64,000 bases of DNA from Ruegeria_C sp040830705 (GCA_040830705.1 JBFOME010000006.1:1-64000); one strand, 5' to 3'; numbered from the stretch's first letter, positions 53,879 through 62,216 are shown. Program-made: numbers and translations. The notes: generated from the letters alone by a model not told the origin.

Positions 53879-54520
53879 CTAGAGCTCGCCGGTCTGAATG
53901 ATGTTGATCAGCGCCGACAACACCGCATTGGCGGCGACCGAGGCCAGGATCATGCCCATCACCCGGCTGATGATGGCCGAACCGGAATGACCGATCAGAC
54001 GGATCACCGGTTCGGCGAACAGCATCAGCACATAAGCCGCACCGACGATGACCAGCATGACCGCCGCCGTGATACCCTGATCGACGACGGTGTGGCGCGC
54101 ATTATCGGTCAGCATGACGACCGCCAGCATCGCACCGGGCGAGGCGAGCGAGGGGACCGCAAGCGGAAAGATCGCGGGGTTCTGTTTGCGCACATGTGCG
54201 GCCTTGTCGGCCTCGGCCAGGCGCTGGTCGGCTTCGGGTTTGCTGTCGCCAAAGATCATGGTGAGCGCGAAGAGGAACAGCACGATGCCACCAGCGACCT
54301 GAAACGAGTTCAGCCCGATATCCAGCGCGTCTATCAGAAGCTGGCCCAGCAACAGAAAGAAGATCAGCACCCCGGCGCTGACCATCGCGGCCTGCCGGGC
54401 GGTGCGGCGGCGGGTGGCTGCATCAAGCCCGGCGGTGACTGCAATGAAGACGGGGATGGTGCCGATCGGGTCGATCACCACCCACAAGGTCACGAAACGG
54501 TTCAGAAGATCTTCCAACAC
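53879..54520 (-). CDS. MarC-family integral membrane protein
   Basis: A 213-residue protein with six hydrophobic segments, matching the MarC/YchE/YhgN family. The start LLNRFVTLWVVIDPIGTIPV carries the conserved D-P-I-G motif of the first helix, and AVPSLASPGAMLAVVMLTD in the centre is the second conserved repeat region. The family was once linked to multiple antibiotic resistance, but that role is not supported and its function is unknown. It is a lone gene 40 bases downstream of the NifU-like gene on the same strand. Confidence 0.9.
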   Translation of the reverse strand: MLEDLLNRFVTLWVVIDPIGTIPVFIAVTAGLDAATRRRTARQAAMVSAGVLIFFLLLGQLLIDALDIGLNSFQVAGGIVLFLFALTMIFGDSKPEADQRLAEADKAAHVRKQNPAIFPLAVPSLASPGAMLAVVMLTDNARHTVVDQGITAAVMLVIVGAAYVLMLFAEPVIRLIGHSGSAIISRVMGMILASVAANAVLSALINIIQTGEL

Positions 54521-54560
54521 GTCGCCTCCGGTATTGGGCTGACCTCAGCTGTGCCCGGTG

Positions 54561-55013
54561 TTATGCGCAATGGGCCTGCTCGGCCTGTTCCATGGCCTCG
54601 GCAGTAGCCTCCAGCGCCAACATGATCGAGGCGTGTCGATTCTTGTATTCGCGGGCAGGTATCAGCACCTCAAGCCCGTCAAAGGGCGCATCGGGGGCGG
54701 GGCCGTCGTGTTTCAGCATCGCCTTGAGCTGATCGCGCGCGGTTTCCACCTGATGGCGGGTGGTGCCGATGATGGCCGCGCCCACAACGGCGGCCGAGGC
54801 CTGGCCGAGCGCGCAGGCTTTTACATCCTGGCCAAATTCGGAAACCCGCCCGTCCTTCATCTTGACGTCCACCGTCACGGTCGACCCACAAAGCGGCGAG
54901 CGTTTCTTGACGCTGGCATCGGGGTCGGCCAGCCGGTCAAGATGCGGGATATCGGCGGCCAGCGCCAGAATGCGCCCCGAATAAAGCTTGATCAGATCGG
55001 TTTCGCCGGACAT
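54561..55013 (-). CDS. NifU/IscU-like iron-sulfur cluster scaffold
   Basis: A 150-residue protein of the NifU N-terminal (IscU/SufU) fold. Two of the three cluster-ligand cysteines are clear, in KRSPLCGSTVTVDV (near 42) and KACALGQASAAVVG (near 67); the third is probably in the C-terminal AHCA. YKNRHASIMLALEATAEAM is the conserved last helix. It may hold or transfer nascent Fe-S clusters, though no other isc or suf genes are adjacent. It is divergent from hisI, with 67 bases between the starts. Confidence 0.85.
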   Translation of the reverse strand: MSGETDLIKLYSGRILALAADIPHLDRLADPDASVKKRSPLCGSTVTVDVKMKDGRVSEFGQDVKACALGQASAAVVGAAIIGTTRHQVETARDQLKAMLKHDGPAPDAPFDGLEVLIPAREYKNRHASIMLALEATAEAMEQAEQAHCA

Positions 55014-55080
55014 GGCTTTCCCTCGTTATGCGTTCCCCATACATAAGGGGCCAATTCCGGGATGCAAAAGGTTTTCGCAG

Positions 55081-55440
55081 ATGGATTTCGACCCCAAGAC
55101 ACTGACCTATAACGCCGATGGGCTGATTCCGGCCATCGCACAGGACGCCGCAAGCGGCGAGGTGCTGATGCTGGCCTGGATGAACGCAGAGGCCGTGGTG
55201 CGCACGCTTGAAAGCCGCCGTGTCACCTATTGGTCGCGTTCGCGGCAGGCATTCTGGGTCAAGGGCGAAAGCTCGGGCCACGTGCAGGAACTGGTCGATC
55301 TGCGGGTGGATTGCGACCGCGATTGCTTGCTGGCGGTGGTGAACCAGTCCGGCCCGGCCTGCCACACCAACCGACGCAGTTGTTTCTACACTTCGGTGAA
55401 TGACGGGACAGAGCGCGAGTTGATGAAGCCGATGGTATAG
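55081..55440 (+). CDS. hisI: Phosphoribosyl-AMP cyclohydrolase
   Basis: A 119-residue monofunctional HisI that opens the purine ring of PR-AMP in histidine synthesis. Metal and catalytic motifs are VTYWSRSRQAFWVKGESSG, VDCDRDCLLAVV with two Cys, and ACHTNRRSCFY. There is no HisE pyrophosphohydrolase domain, so HisE must be encoded elsewhere. The frame continues upstream into the intergenic region; ATG 55081 fits the family length. The convergent gluQ gene ends 5 bases after its stop. Confidence 0.94.
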   Translation: MDFDPKTLTYNADGLIPAIAQDAASGEVLMLAWMNAEAVVRTLESRRVTYWSRSRQAFWVKGESSGHVQELVDLRVDCDRDCLLAVVNQSGPACHTNRRSCFYTSVNDGTERELMKPMV

Positions 55441-55445
55441 CGTGG

Positions 55446-56285
55446 CTATAGCCCGACCATCTGACGGATATCCTGTGGCGTTGCCCCCTCGGCGCGGTAT
55501 TTGGCAATGGCGCGGGCATCGTCGCGTTTGGCCAGCCGCTTGCCCTGATCGTCCCGGATCAGGCGGTGGTGGTGATAGTCAGGCGTGGGCAGGTCCAGCA
55601 GCCGCTGAAGCAGCACTTGCAAATAAGTGATCTGATATAGGTCCTCTCCCCGGATGATGCAGGTGATGCCTTGCGCCGCATCATCCACGACCGAGGCCAA
55701 CACGTAAGAGATCGTCTCCAGCTCGATCCGACCCAGTACCGCATCGCCGATTTCCAAGACCATTCGATCCGGGTCCAGTTGATGCGCTCCTACATGTTTC
55801 GCGCCGCGTTCGGTGAAGCCGGTCATTTCGATGCTTTGCACCGCCGCCCGCATGTTGAGGCGCAACGCATCTCCCGGTTTTCGGTCGTTCATGGGCCGGT
55901 TGCGGCAGGTGCCGGGATAAACACCGGGGGCGAGCGGCGCGCCTTCTTGTGGGGCCGACAGGGCGGCTCGGATATCGCGGCGGCGGCAGGAACAGGGAAA
56001 GATCAGCCCGCGCGCGGCAAGGCTGTCGAGCGCGGCGTGATACACTTGGGTCTGATCTGATTGCCGCAAGACCGGTTCTTCCCATGTCAGGCCCAGCCAT
56101 GCGAGGTCCTTGTAGATCAGTTCCTCCCATTGCGGGCGGGCGCGGCTGGTGTCGGTATCCTCGATGCGCAGCAGAAATCGGCCGCCGGCAGCGCGTGCCA
56201 TGTCATGGGCCAATAGCGCCGAATAGGCATGGCCCAGATGCAGCGGTCCGGTGGGTGAGGGCGCAAAACGTGTGGTCAGTGTCAC
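55446..56285 (-). CDS. gluQ: Glutamyl-Q tRNA(Asp) synthetase
   Basis: A 279-residue truncated GluRS paralog that glutamylates queuosine in tRNA(Asp). The HIGH-type motif appears in TRFAPSPTGPLHLGHAYSAL, zinc-type cysteines in IFPCSCRRRDIR and GTCRNRPM, and the KMSKS-type loop as GKRLAKRDDARAI. There is no anticodon-binding domain, so it is not a genuine GluRS. It overlaps the upstream methyltransferase gene by 4 bases. Confidence 0.92.
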   Translation of the reverse strand: MTLTTRFAPSPTGPLHLGHAYSALLAHDMARAAGGRFLLRIEDTDTSRARPQWEELIYKDLAWLGLTWEEPVLRQSDQTQVYHAALDSLAARGLIFPCSCRRRDIRAALSAPQEGAPLAPGVYPGTCRNRPMNDRKPGDALRLNMRAAVQSIEMTGFTERGAKHVGAHQLDPDRMVLEIGDAVLGRIELETISYVLASVVDDAAQGITCIIRGEDLYQITYLQVLLQRLLDLPTPDYHHHRLIRDDQGKRLAKRDDARAIAKYRAEGATPQDIRQMVGL

Positions 56286-56896
56286 GCTTTTTCTAGCACG
56301 TAAACATCAGCGCCCATATTCAGGCCGGGCAGGTGAGGGCCGTACTCGCGGAATAAAAGCCGAGCGGCCCCGCAATCGACCCATTCGTTCAGCTTACCGG
56401 TAAAGCCTCTGTCGGCTAAAGCGTGGTCATTGTAGGAAAAGGCCAGCATGCCGCCGCGATCCAGCGCGCCAATCAGCAGGTCGAACGTGGCGGGTGGTGC
56501 GGCCCCAGTACCCAGAACTCCGATGGCCGTGATGGCCCCATAGGCGCCCTTGGCAACAGGGGTGGGATCGTCAATGTCCAGCACATCCAGCGCGCGATAG
56601 GCGGACTTGGCGCGCGCGCCCTCCAGCATTTCCGGCGACGGGTCCATGCCGTCTATGATGTCGAACCCTGCTCGCCGCAGGGCGAGGCCGGACAGGCCGG
56701 TGCCGCAGCCGAAATCGAGGATCGGTGTCTGAGGTTCGGGCATCTTGCTCCAGAGGGCGTCTGCGACGCGGCCCGGTGTGGCATAGCCGTTCTCGCCCAC
56801 TTCGGCCTCATAGCTGGCGGCCCATCTGTCATAGTGGTCCAGGGTTTCTTCGGCTGATCCTAAGCCATAGGTCTTGTCGAGGAATTTATCTGACAT
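56282..56896 (-). CDS. Class I SAM-dependent methyltransferase
   Basis: A 204-residue methyltransferase with the SAM-binding loop ILDFGCGTGLSGLALRRAGF at about 68-87 and the acidic second strand in IIDGMDPSPEML. HYDRWAASYEAEVGENGY at the N-terminus is common in small UbiE/type-11 enzymes. The substrate cannot be told. The stop overlaps gluQ by 4 bases, and the gene follows trmFO by 22 bases, so the three probably share one transcript. The upstream in-frame start at 56956 would overlap trmFO. Confidence 0.87.
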   Translation of the reverse strand: MSDKFLDKTYGLGSAEETLDHYDRWAASYEAEVGENGYATPGRVADALWSKMPEPQTPILDFGCGTGLSGLALRRAGFDIIDGMDPSPEMLEGARAKSAYRALDVLDIDDPTPVAKGAYGAITAIGVLGTGAAPPATFDLLIGALDRGGMLAFSYNDHALADRGFTGKLNEWVDCGAARLLFREYGPHLPGLNMGADVYVLEKA

Positions 56897-56918
56897 GACC
56901 CAAGAATAAGCGCGCCCG

Positions 56919-58274
56919 TCATGCGGCGTCCAGCGCGCATTGTTCCAGCCAGCCAAGCCAGGCCGCTTTGGCGCGATCCGTATAGGCCTTGTACCGATCC
57001 TTGCGGCCCCGACGCCCGCCCTTAAGCCCCTCGACTGGGCAGAACAGGCCGAAATTGACGTTCATCGGCTGGAAGGTCTTGGCCTCGGCCCCGCCGGTGA
57101 TGTGATGGATCAGCGCGCCCATGGCGCTGTCTTGCGGGACGGTGGGCAGAGGGTGGCCTAGAATGTCCGCCGCCGCCAGCCGTCCGGCCAACAGCCCCAT
57201 GGCTGCACTTTCGACATAGCCTTCGACCCCGGTGATCTGTCCGGCAAAGCGGATATTGGGGCGCGAACGCAGCCGCATCCGGTCGTCCAGCAGGGTGGGC
57301 GAGTTGATGAAGGTGTTGCGGTGAATACCGCCCAGCCGCGCAAAGCTTGCGTTTTCCAGACCGGGGATCATGCGGAACACGTCCGTCTGTGCGCCGTATT
57401 TCATCTTGGTCTGGAAGCCCACGATGTTGAACAGCGTCCCCAGCGCATTGTCGCGGCGCAATTGTACCACCGCATGGGCCTTCACGTCGGGCTGATGCGG
57501 GTTGGTCAGGCCCACCGGCTTCATCGGCCCGTGGCGTAGGGTTTCGCGGCCGCGTTCGGCCATCACTTCGATGGGCAGGCAGCCGTCGAAATACCCGGCG
57601 GTTTCGCCCTCGTGGAATTCGGTCTTGTCTGCGGCGAGCAGCGCGTCGATGAACGCCTCATACTGGTCGCGGTCCATCGGGCAGTTGAGATAGGCGGTGC
57701 GCTCTTCCTCGGTCTCGCCTTTATCGTAACGCGATTGCATCCATGCCTGATCCATATCGATGCTCTCGGCATAGACGATCGGCGCGATGGCGTCGAAGAA
57801 GGCCAGCGCCTCGGCCCCGGTCTCGGCCCGGATCGCCTCACCAAGCGACGCAGAGGTCAGCGGGCCGGTGGCAAAGATCCACTGGCCGTCCTCTGGCAGC
57901 GTGGTGATCTCTTCGGATGAGATGCTGACATTGGGATGGGCGCGCAGTCGTGCGGTGACGGTTTCGGCAAAGGGCTCGCGATCCACGGCCAGCGCACCAC
58001 CTGCGGGCAACCGGTGCTGATCTGCGCTGGACATGATCAAGCCTTTCGCCGCACGCATTTCCCAATGCAGCAGGCCGACGGCGTTTTGTTCATCATCATC
58101 GGAGCGGAATGAATTGGAACACACCATTTCACCCAGATTTCCGGTCTGATGGGCAAAGGTGCCAACCTTTGGGCGCATTTCGTGGATCACCAATTGAACG
58201 CCCATTTCCGCCGCCTGCCAAGCCGCCTCGGACCCGGCCATGCCGCCGCCCACGATATGTAATGTCTCTGTCAT
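56919..58274 (-). CDS. trmFO: Folate-dependent tRNA(m5U54) methyltransferase TrmFO
   Basis: A 451-residue flavoprotein that methylates U54 in the T-loop using methylene-tetrahydrofolate and FADH2. The FAD-binding site LHIVGGGMAGSEAAWQAAEM is at the N-terminus, followed by LGEMVCSNSFRSDD (conserved Cys), GPLTSASLGEAI and FINSPTLLDDRMRLRS. It differs from SAM-dependent TrmA, which occurs in gamma-proteobacteria. The first gene of a likely trmFO-methyltransferase-gluQ operon. ATG 58274 chosen before the FAD motif. Confidence 0.95.
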   Translation of the reverse strand: MTETLHIVGGGMAGSEAAWQAAEMGVQLVIHEMRPKVGTFAHQTGNLGEMVCSNSFRSDDDEQNAVGLLHWEMRAAKGLIMSSADQHRLPAGGALAVDREPFAETVTARLRAHPNVSISSEEITTLPEDGQWIFATGPLTSASLGEAIRAETGAEALAFFDAIAPIVYAESIDMDQAWMQSRYDKGETEEERTAYLNCPMDRDQYEAFIDALLAADKTEFHEGETAGYFDGCLPIEVMAERGRETLRHGPMKPVGLTNPHQPDVKAHAVVQLRRDNALGTLFNIVGFQTKMKYGAQTDVFRMIPGLENASFARLGGIHRNTFINSPTLLDDRMRLRSRPNIRFAGQITGVEGYVESAAMGLLAGRLAAADILGHPLPTVPQDSAMGALIHHITGGAEAKTFQPMNVNFGLFCPVEGLKGGRRGRKDRYKAYTDRAKAAWLGWLEQCALDAA

Positions 58275-58349
58275 GGGCTGCCACATAGGGCAGGGCGCGT
58301 GCAGACGCAACGCTGCCAGCGCTTGTCAGACCTAGTTTTGAGGGGGAGG

Positions 58350-58432
58350 ATTTGGGGTCGTCGTGGCGGGAATGTCGAAGTCAGCGAGAGAACTGACTAG
58401 GAGGGACCTTCCACCTACAACGACCCAAAACT
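58350..58432. repeat. Long imperfect inverted repeat with inner stem
   Basis: The 26-base arms 58350-58375 (ATTTGGGGTCGTCGTGGCGG...) and 58407-58432 (CCTTCCACCTACAACGACCC...) are complementary at most positions. Between them AGTCAG (58379-58384) and CTGACT (58393-58398) form a perfect inner 6-bp stem. It lies in the 256-base gap between trmFO and the enoyl-CoA hydratase gene. It could be a structured RNA, a non-autonomous insertion relic or a dispersed repeat unit. Confidence 0.5.
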
Positions 58433-58530
58433 ATCCTTGGCTTTCGCCATGCCCAAGCTTTGACACAGTCTCGCCCAGATTGAAAGCGTGAATTTCGAAA
58501 CAATGCTAAAAAAAATGTGAGACGTTGCAC

Positions 58531-59316
58531 TCACTGGCTCCAATCGGGCGGCCTTTTCTCGATAAAGGCGGCAATACCCTCCTCGGTGTCGCGGTGAAGC
58601 ATGTTCTCTACCATAACGTTTCCGGTATGCGCATAAGCCTGATCCAGCGGGAATTGCAGCTGCTCGTAAAAGGCGCGTTTGCCTATTTTTACAGCAACGC
58701 CAAGCTTTTGCGTCAGCGTCAGGGCCAGGGCGCTGGTTTCTTCCGTCAGACTGTCGGCGGGCACGGCGCGGTTGATCAGCCCAAGTTCGGCGGCGCGGGC
58801 GGCGTCAATGAACTGGCCGGTCGTCAACATCTCGAACGCTTGCTTGCGGGGGATGTTCCTGGTCAGCGCAACCATGGGAGTTGAGCAGAACAGGCCGATA
58901 TTGACGCCGTTGACCCCGAATCGGGTGTTCTCTGCGGCGATGGCCAGATCGCAGGTTGCCACCAGTTGGCAACCGGCAGCTGTGGCGATTCCGTGCACCT
59001 GCGCGATCACCGGTTGCGGGATCGACTGAATGGTCATCATCATCCGGGCGCAGCGGTCGAACAGGTCCTTGAAATAGGCCTTTCCGCCATCCTCGTTCTG
59101 ACGTCCGGCGGTCATCTGTTTCAGATCGTGCCCGGCACAAAACGCCTTGCCTGCCCCCGAAAGGATCACCGCGCGCACGGTTTGGTCTTCGGCGATCTGA
59201 TCCAGTGTGTCCTGCAGCGCGGCCAGCATCTCGTCCGATAGCGCATTGAGCCGCTCGGGCGCGTTTAGTCGCAGATGCGCCACCGCATCTTTGTCCTGCC
59301 GTTCCAGAATTGCCAT
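58531..59316 (-). CDS. Enoyl-CoA hydratase/isomerase family protein
   Basis: A 261-residue crotonase-fold protein. The oxyanion-hole segments are SGAGKAFCAGHDLKQM (near 60) and HGIATAAGCQLVATCDLAIA (near 110-130), and NIGLFCSTPMVALTRNIPRKQ is characteristic of the ECHDC3-like subgroup. The usual second catalytic Glu of true hydratases is not clearly present, so hydratase activity is uncertain. It stands alone, divergent from a hotdog thioesterase gene by 58 bases, which suggests a shared acyl-CoA theme. Confidence 0.88.
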   Translation of the reverse strand: MAILERQDKDAVAHLRLNAPERLNALSDEMLAALQDTLDQIAEDQTVRAVILSGAGKAFCAGHDLKQMTAGRQNEDGGKAYFKDLFDRCARMMMTIQSIPQPVIAQVHGIATAAGCQLVATCDLAIAAENTRFGVNGVNIGLFCSTPMVALTRNIPRKQAFEMLTTGQFIDAARAAELGLINRAVPADSLTEETSALALTLTQKLGVAVKIGKRAFYEQLQFPLDQAYAHTGNVMVENMLHRDTEEGIAAFIEKRPPDWSQ

Positions 59317-59374
59317 CTTGTCCTCACCCCTATTCCCGGTCCAACTCTATGGGGCGCAGAGGCGGAGGGGAAGC

Positions 59375-59818
59375 ATGTCATTGGCAATGAACAAAGAGGA
59401 ACTGGCGGAATACCTGGTCGACATCTTTCCGCAAGTGCGCAAGGACTTTGTGATTGATGACCTGTCCGACGACAGCGTAACAGTGCGGTTGCTGCCAGCT
59501 GAGCGCCATCTGCGACCTGGTGGCACGGTGTCGGGCCCGTCGATGTTTGCACTGGCCGATGTCAGTGTCTACGCGATCGTTCTGGCACGGCTGGGACGGC
59601 AGGCCTTGGCGGTGACCACCAATTGCTCAATGGATTTCATGCGCAAGCCGCGCGGCGATGTGCCGATGTTTGCTCAGTGCCGGTTGTTGAAGCTGGGGCG
59701 CAGTCTGGCGGTCGGAGATGTTCTGATCTTTTCCGAGGGTAGCGAAGCGCCCGTTGCCCGCGCCACGATGACCTATTCGATTCCGCCCGCCGGATCAGAT
59801 GCTGCCCGGGCGGGCTGA
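59375..59818 (+). CDS. Hotdog-fold thioesterase (PaaI-like)
   Basis: A 147-residue acyl-CoA thioesterase-like protein. The hotdog core includes LRPGGTVSGPSMFALADVSV (helix with acid residue) and ALAVTTNCSMDFMRKPRGDV. The family hydrolyses CoA thioesters in lipid or phenylacetate metabolism. A strong GGAGGGGA site precedes ATG 59375. It is divergent from the enoyl-CoA hydratase family gene, and a terminator for the opposing DUF1127 gene follows. Confidence 0.87.
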   Translation: MSLAMNKEELAEYLVDIFPQVRKDFVIDDLSDDSVTVRLLPAERHLRPGGTVSGPSMFALADVSVYAIVLARLGRQALAVTTNCSMDFMRKPRGDVPMFAQCRLLKLGRSLAVGDVLIFSEGSEAPVARATMTYSIPPAGSDAARAG

Positions 59819-59842
59819 AAAAAGGCCGGGCAGAGCCCGGCC
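59817..59842 (-). terminator. Intrinsic terminator for the DUF1127 gene
   Basis: GGCCGGGC (59824-59831) and GCCCGGCC (59835-59842) form an 8-bp stem with an AGA loop, and on the minus strand it is followed by TTTTTT. It ends transcription of the DUF1127 gene and lies right at the stop of the convergent thioesterase gene. Confidence 0.8.
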
Positions 59843-59875
59843 AGTCAGAGGTCCCGGATTGGGACGGGGAGACGA

Positions 59876-60103
59876 TTAGTAATCCCAGAAGGGGCGGGCC
59901 GTTTCCCTTTCGGCCTGCCATCTGGTCAGCCCGACATCCGACAGCAGTCGGTCATCGAGAAAGCTCAGATTGACGCGGGTGCGGCGCCGTTGTTCCCACC
60001 GTGTCACTGTCGCTGCAAAACGGACCGCCAGGGCGGCCAGCAACGGCAGCCGGGGGCTGGCGGAGAGGAGCGTCAGGGCTGGGTTCTGCGGAGCGTGTGT
60101 CAT
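59876..60103 (-). CDS. DUF1127 small protein
   Basis: A 75-residue protein. The C-terminal ~40 residues are the DUF1127 domain (LSFLDDRLLSDVGLTRWQAE, then RPFWDY), with a hydrophobic/basic N-terminus (LPLLAALAVRFAATVTRWEQRRR). Members of this family in alphaproteobacteria act in stress, phosphate or carbon storage regulation, some as RNA-binding proteins. It is divergent from the MocR gene with 97 bases between starts, where repeat sequences lie, so MocR probably regulates it. Confidence 0.85.
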   Translation of the reverse strand: MTHAPQNPALTLLSASPRLPLLAALAVRFAATVTRWEQRRRTRVNLSFLDDRLLSDVGLTRWQAERETARPFWDY

Positions 60104-60124
60104 GGTAGGTTCCTTTCAATTGTA

Positions 60125-60155
60125 TTGACACAATGCGGTGGTTAGAGGATATAGT
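60125..60155 (+). promoter_or_regulatory. Candidate sigma-70-type promoter of the MocR gene
   Basis: TTGACA (60125-60130) is followed 17 bases later by GATATA (60148-60153), or 19 bases later by TATAGT (60150-60155). The implied start of transcription near 60160 lies inside the first ATGGGTACA repeat, so occupancy there would block initiation. Confidence 0.5.
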
Positions 60156-60157
60156 GT

Positions 60158-60213
60158 ATGGGTACATTTTGAATTGTGCTAAATCAAAGGAAAGATTGTA
60201 ATGGGTACAATTT
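60158..60213 (+). promoter_or_regulatory. Direct repeats ATGGGTACAwTTT, likely MocR operator
   Basis: ATGGGTACATTTT (60158-60170) and ATGGGTACAATTT (60201-60213) are direct repeats 43 bases apart, about four helical turns. The second includes the MocR start codon itself. A related GGGGTACATTTG lies inside the coding sequence near 60425. MocR/GabR-type dimers typically bind spaced direct repeats. Confidence 0.6.
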
Positions 60214-61613
60214 GGCCCGACACCTTGCCGCGCGAGAAAGGCCCCAAGTACAAACTGGTGGCCGACACGATCCGAAAATCCATTGACAAAAAGGTGTTAC
60301 AACCCGGAGCAAAGCTGCCCCCGGTGCGAGAACTGGCGTATCAATTGAGCATTACACCGGGCACCGTTGCGCGGGCCTATACGATTCTGACCGATGAGGG
60401 ATTGTTACAAGCCGAAGTGGGAAGGGGTACATTTGTGGCCCCCCCGCGGACGGATCAGGTGGGTGTCGCACCGATCGAGGTGGATGTGATCGCGCATAAC
60501 AGCGCTGGCGGCGATGGACATACGGTCAACCTGTTCTCGCCGCACTTGCCAAATGTCGGGCAATCAGCGCTGATCCGACAGCTTCTGGCTGAGATCGCGC
60601 AGAATCCGCCCTCGGGCCTGATGCATTACCCCAGCCGCGCGGGCGCGCGTCCAGCGCGACAGGCGGCAGTGCAATGGCTGTCGCGCGCGCCGATCGGACG
60701 TATTCGGGAAAGCGATGTGGTTCTGACCAATGGTGGTCAGAATGCGATTTCACTGATCATGCAGGCGGTGCTGCGGGGCAGGCGCCCGGCGATTCTGGTC
60801 GAGGAACTGTCCTATCCCGGCTTTCGCCGCGCCGCCGACCTGTTGCGGGCCGAGGTTGTGCCGGTTGCGATGGATGAACATGGCGTGATCCCAGAAGCGC
60901 TGGATGCCGCGGCGCGCGCCCATGATGCACAGATTTTCTGCACCTCGCCCGAGGTCCATAACCCCACCGGTCTCTTTACGCCGCTGGAGCGGCGCGAGGC
61001 CTTGGTTCGGGTGGCCCGACAACGCGACTTCTTCATTCTGGAGGATGATTGCTATCGTCACATGCCCGCCGACGCACCGGGATACAGGATACTTGCCCCG
61101 GAACGCGCGTGGTTTGTGACTTCAATCTCCAAATCGATCACGCCCGCGCTGCGCATCGGTGTTGCGGTTGCGCCAGACGGGCATATCGCCGATCTGCGCC
61201 GCGCGGTCGAGCATGGGTTTTTCGGGCTGGCCACACCGCTGGCCGACCTCACGGCTATGCTGCTGACCCATCCGCAGTTGGACGGCATGCTGGAAGAGTT
61301 GCAGCGAGTAACCGGGAATTACATCAAGGCGGCGGTCAACATTTTGGGTGCCTATCAGTTGAATTGGCGATCCCCGGTGCCGTTTTTGTGGCTGACCCTG
61401 CCGGAAGGGTGGCGGGGGGCATCCTTTTGTCGGGCAGCCGAGGCGGAGGGCATACAGATCCGCTCTGCCGAAGAATTTGCTTGCCGAACGACGCGAACCC
61501 CGCATGCGGTCCGGCTGGCGGTGAATGCCGGTGTCAGCCTGGAGGCGTTCGAAGCGGCGATGGGCCGCCTGCGTACTCTGCTCGATAACCCACCCGAACG
61601 GATCGGTGTCTGA
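60201..61613 (+). CDS. MocR/GabR-type regulator (GntR plus aminotransferase fold)
   Basis: A 470-residue fusion. The N-terminal winged helix (about 10-80, with LPPVRELAYQLSITPGTVAR) is GntR-like. The rest is a class I aminotransferase fold with VVLTNGGQNAISLIMQAVLR, FCTSPEVHNPTGLFTP and the PLP lysine in TSISKSITPALRIGV. Such proteins sense PLP or an amino-compound aldimine and act as transcription factors rather than enzymes. The effector is unknown. It probably represses its own gene, since repeats overlap its promoter and start codon, and may control the divergent DUF1127 gene. Confidence 0.92.
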   Translation: MGTIWPDTLPREKGPKYKLVADTIRKSIDKKVLQPGAKLPPVRELAYQLSITPGTVARAYTILTDEGLLQAEVGRGTFVAPPRTDQVGVAPIEVDVIAHNSAGGDGHTVNLFSPHLPNVGQSALIRQLLAEIAQNPPSGLMHYPSRAGARPARQAAVQWLSRAPIGRIRESDVVLTNGGQNAISLIMQAVLRGRRPAILVEELSYPGFRRAADLLRAEVVPVAMDEHGVIPEALDAAARAHDAQIFCTSPEVHNPTGLFTPLERREALVRVARQRDFFILEDDCYRHMPADAPGYRILAPERAWFVTSISKSITPALRIGVAVAPDGHIADLRRAVEHGFFGLATPLADLTAMLLTHPQLDGMLEELQRVTGNYIKAAVNILGAYQLNWRSPVPFLWLTLPEGWRGASFCRAAEAEGIQIRSAEEFACRTTRTPHAVRLAVNAGVSLEAFEAAMGRLRTLLDNPPERIGV

Positions 61614-61617
61614 CCTG

Positions 61618-61983
61618 CTAATCCAATGGCTCCGGCTCACCAAAGAAGCCCATCAACTCTACGATCAACCCATCCGCATCCAGCCGGGCGATATCACGCC
61701 CCGCAACCATAACCGACCCGTCATCAGCCCGCATATGCCAGGTGAAATGCACCAATTCGTGATGCTGCTGCGGCGCACTGGTCAACTCCACGCGGCCCCC
61801 GAATTCGGCCAGAACCTCGCCTATATGCGCACTTAGCGCGGCGCGTCCGGCCACATCCGCGCTTGGATCGACATAGCGGCCATTTTCAGCGAAAGAGGCC
61901 GCAAGATGCGCCAGCCGTCTATCGGGATCGTCCTCGCGCCAAGCCGCGCCATAATGCGCAAGGACCTCCTGCAACGGTTTCAT
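61618..61983 (-). CDS. NTF2-like (SnoaL-type) protein
   Basis: A 121-residue protein of the NTF2/SnoaL cone fold. The N-terminal helix LQEVLAHYGAAWREDDPD is followed by LAASFAENGRYVDPSADVAG with the conserved Arg/Tyr/Asp pattern. ELVHFTWHMRADDGSVMVAG forms the last strands. The family includes small isomerases and uncharacterised binding proteins, so function is open. Its stop lies 4 bases from the convergent MocR gene's stop. Confidence 0.83.
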   Translation of the reverse strand: MKPLQEVLAHYGAAWREDDPDRRLAHLAASFAENGRYVDPSADVAGRAALSAHIGEVLAEFGGRVELTSAPQQHHELVHFTWHMRADDGSVMVAGRDIARLDADGLIVELMGFFGEPEPLD

Positions 61984-62167
61984 TTGACCTCCGACTTCTT
62001 GCCGAGTGATTTTCTAGCTTACCTTTTGCCAGCAAGACAGAAAACGGGGCGTGAGTATGGGGTAAAATAATACCTATTTTGTAAACAGTTGTTATTGCTG
62101 TGAAACTTTAGGTTCGCGCGTATTGACCGGCACCAAGAGTGAGTCTAAACCCCATCCATCGAATTCG

Positions 62168-62189
62168 GGCCGCTCCGCAGGGGGCGGTC
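62168..62189 (+). promoter_or_regulatory. Hairpin in the L13-S9 leader
   Basis: A stem GGCCGCTCC/GGGGCGGTC (62168-62176 with 62181-62189, with two G-T pairs and a GCAG loop) is followed by TTTC and ends 27 bases before the rplM ATG. It is a candidate for autoregulation by a ribosomal protein or for attenuation of the operon. The match to known L13 leaders was not tested. Confidence 0.45.
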
Positions 62190-62216
62190 TTTCACATCAA
62201 ACAGGACTATCCTGCC

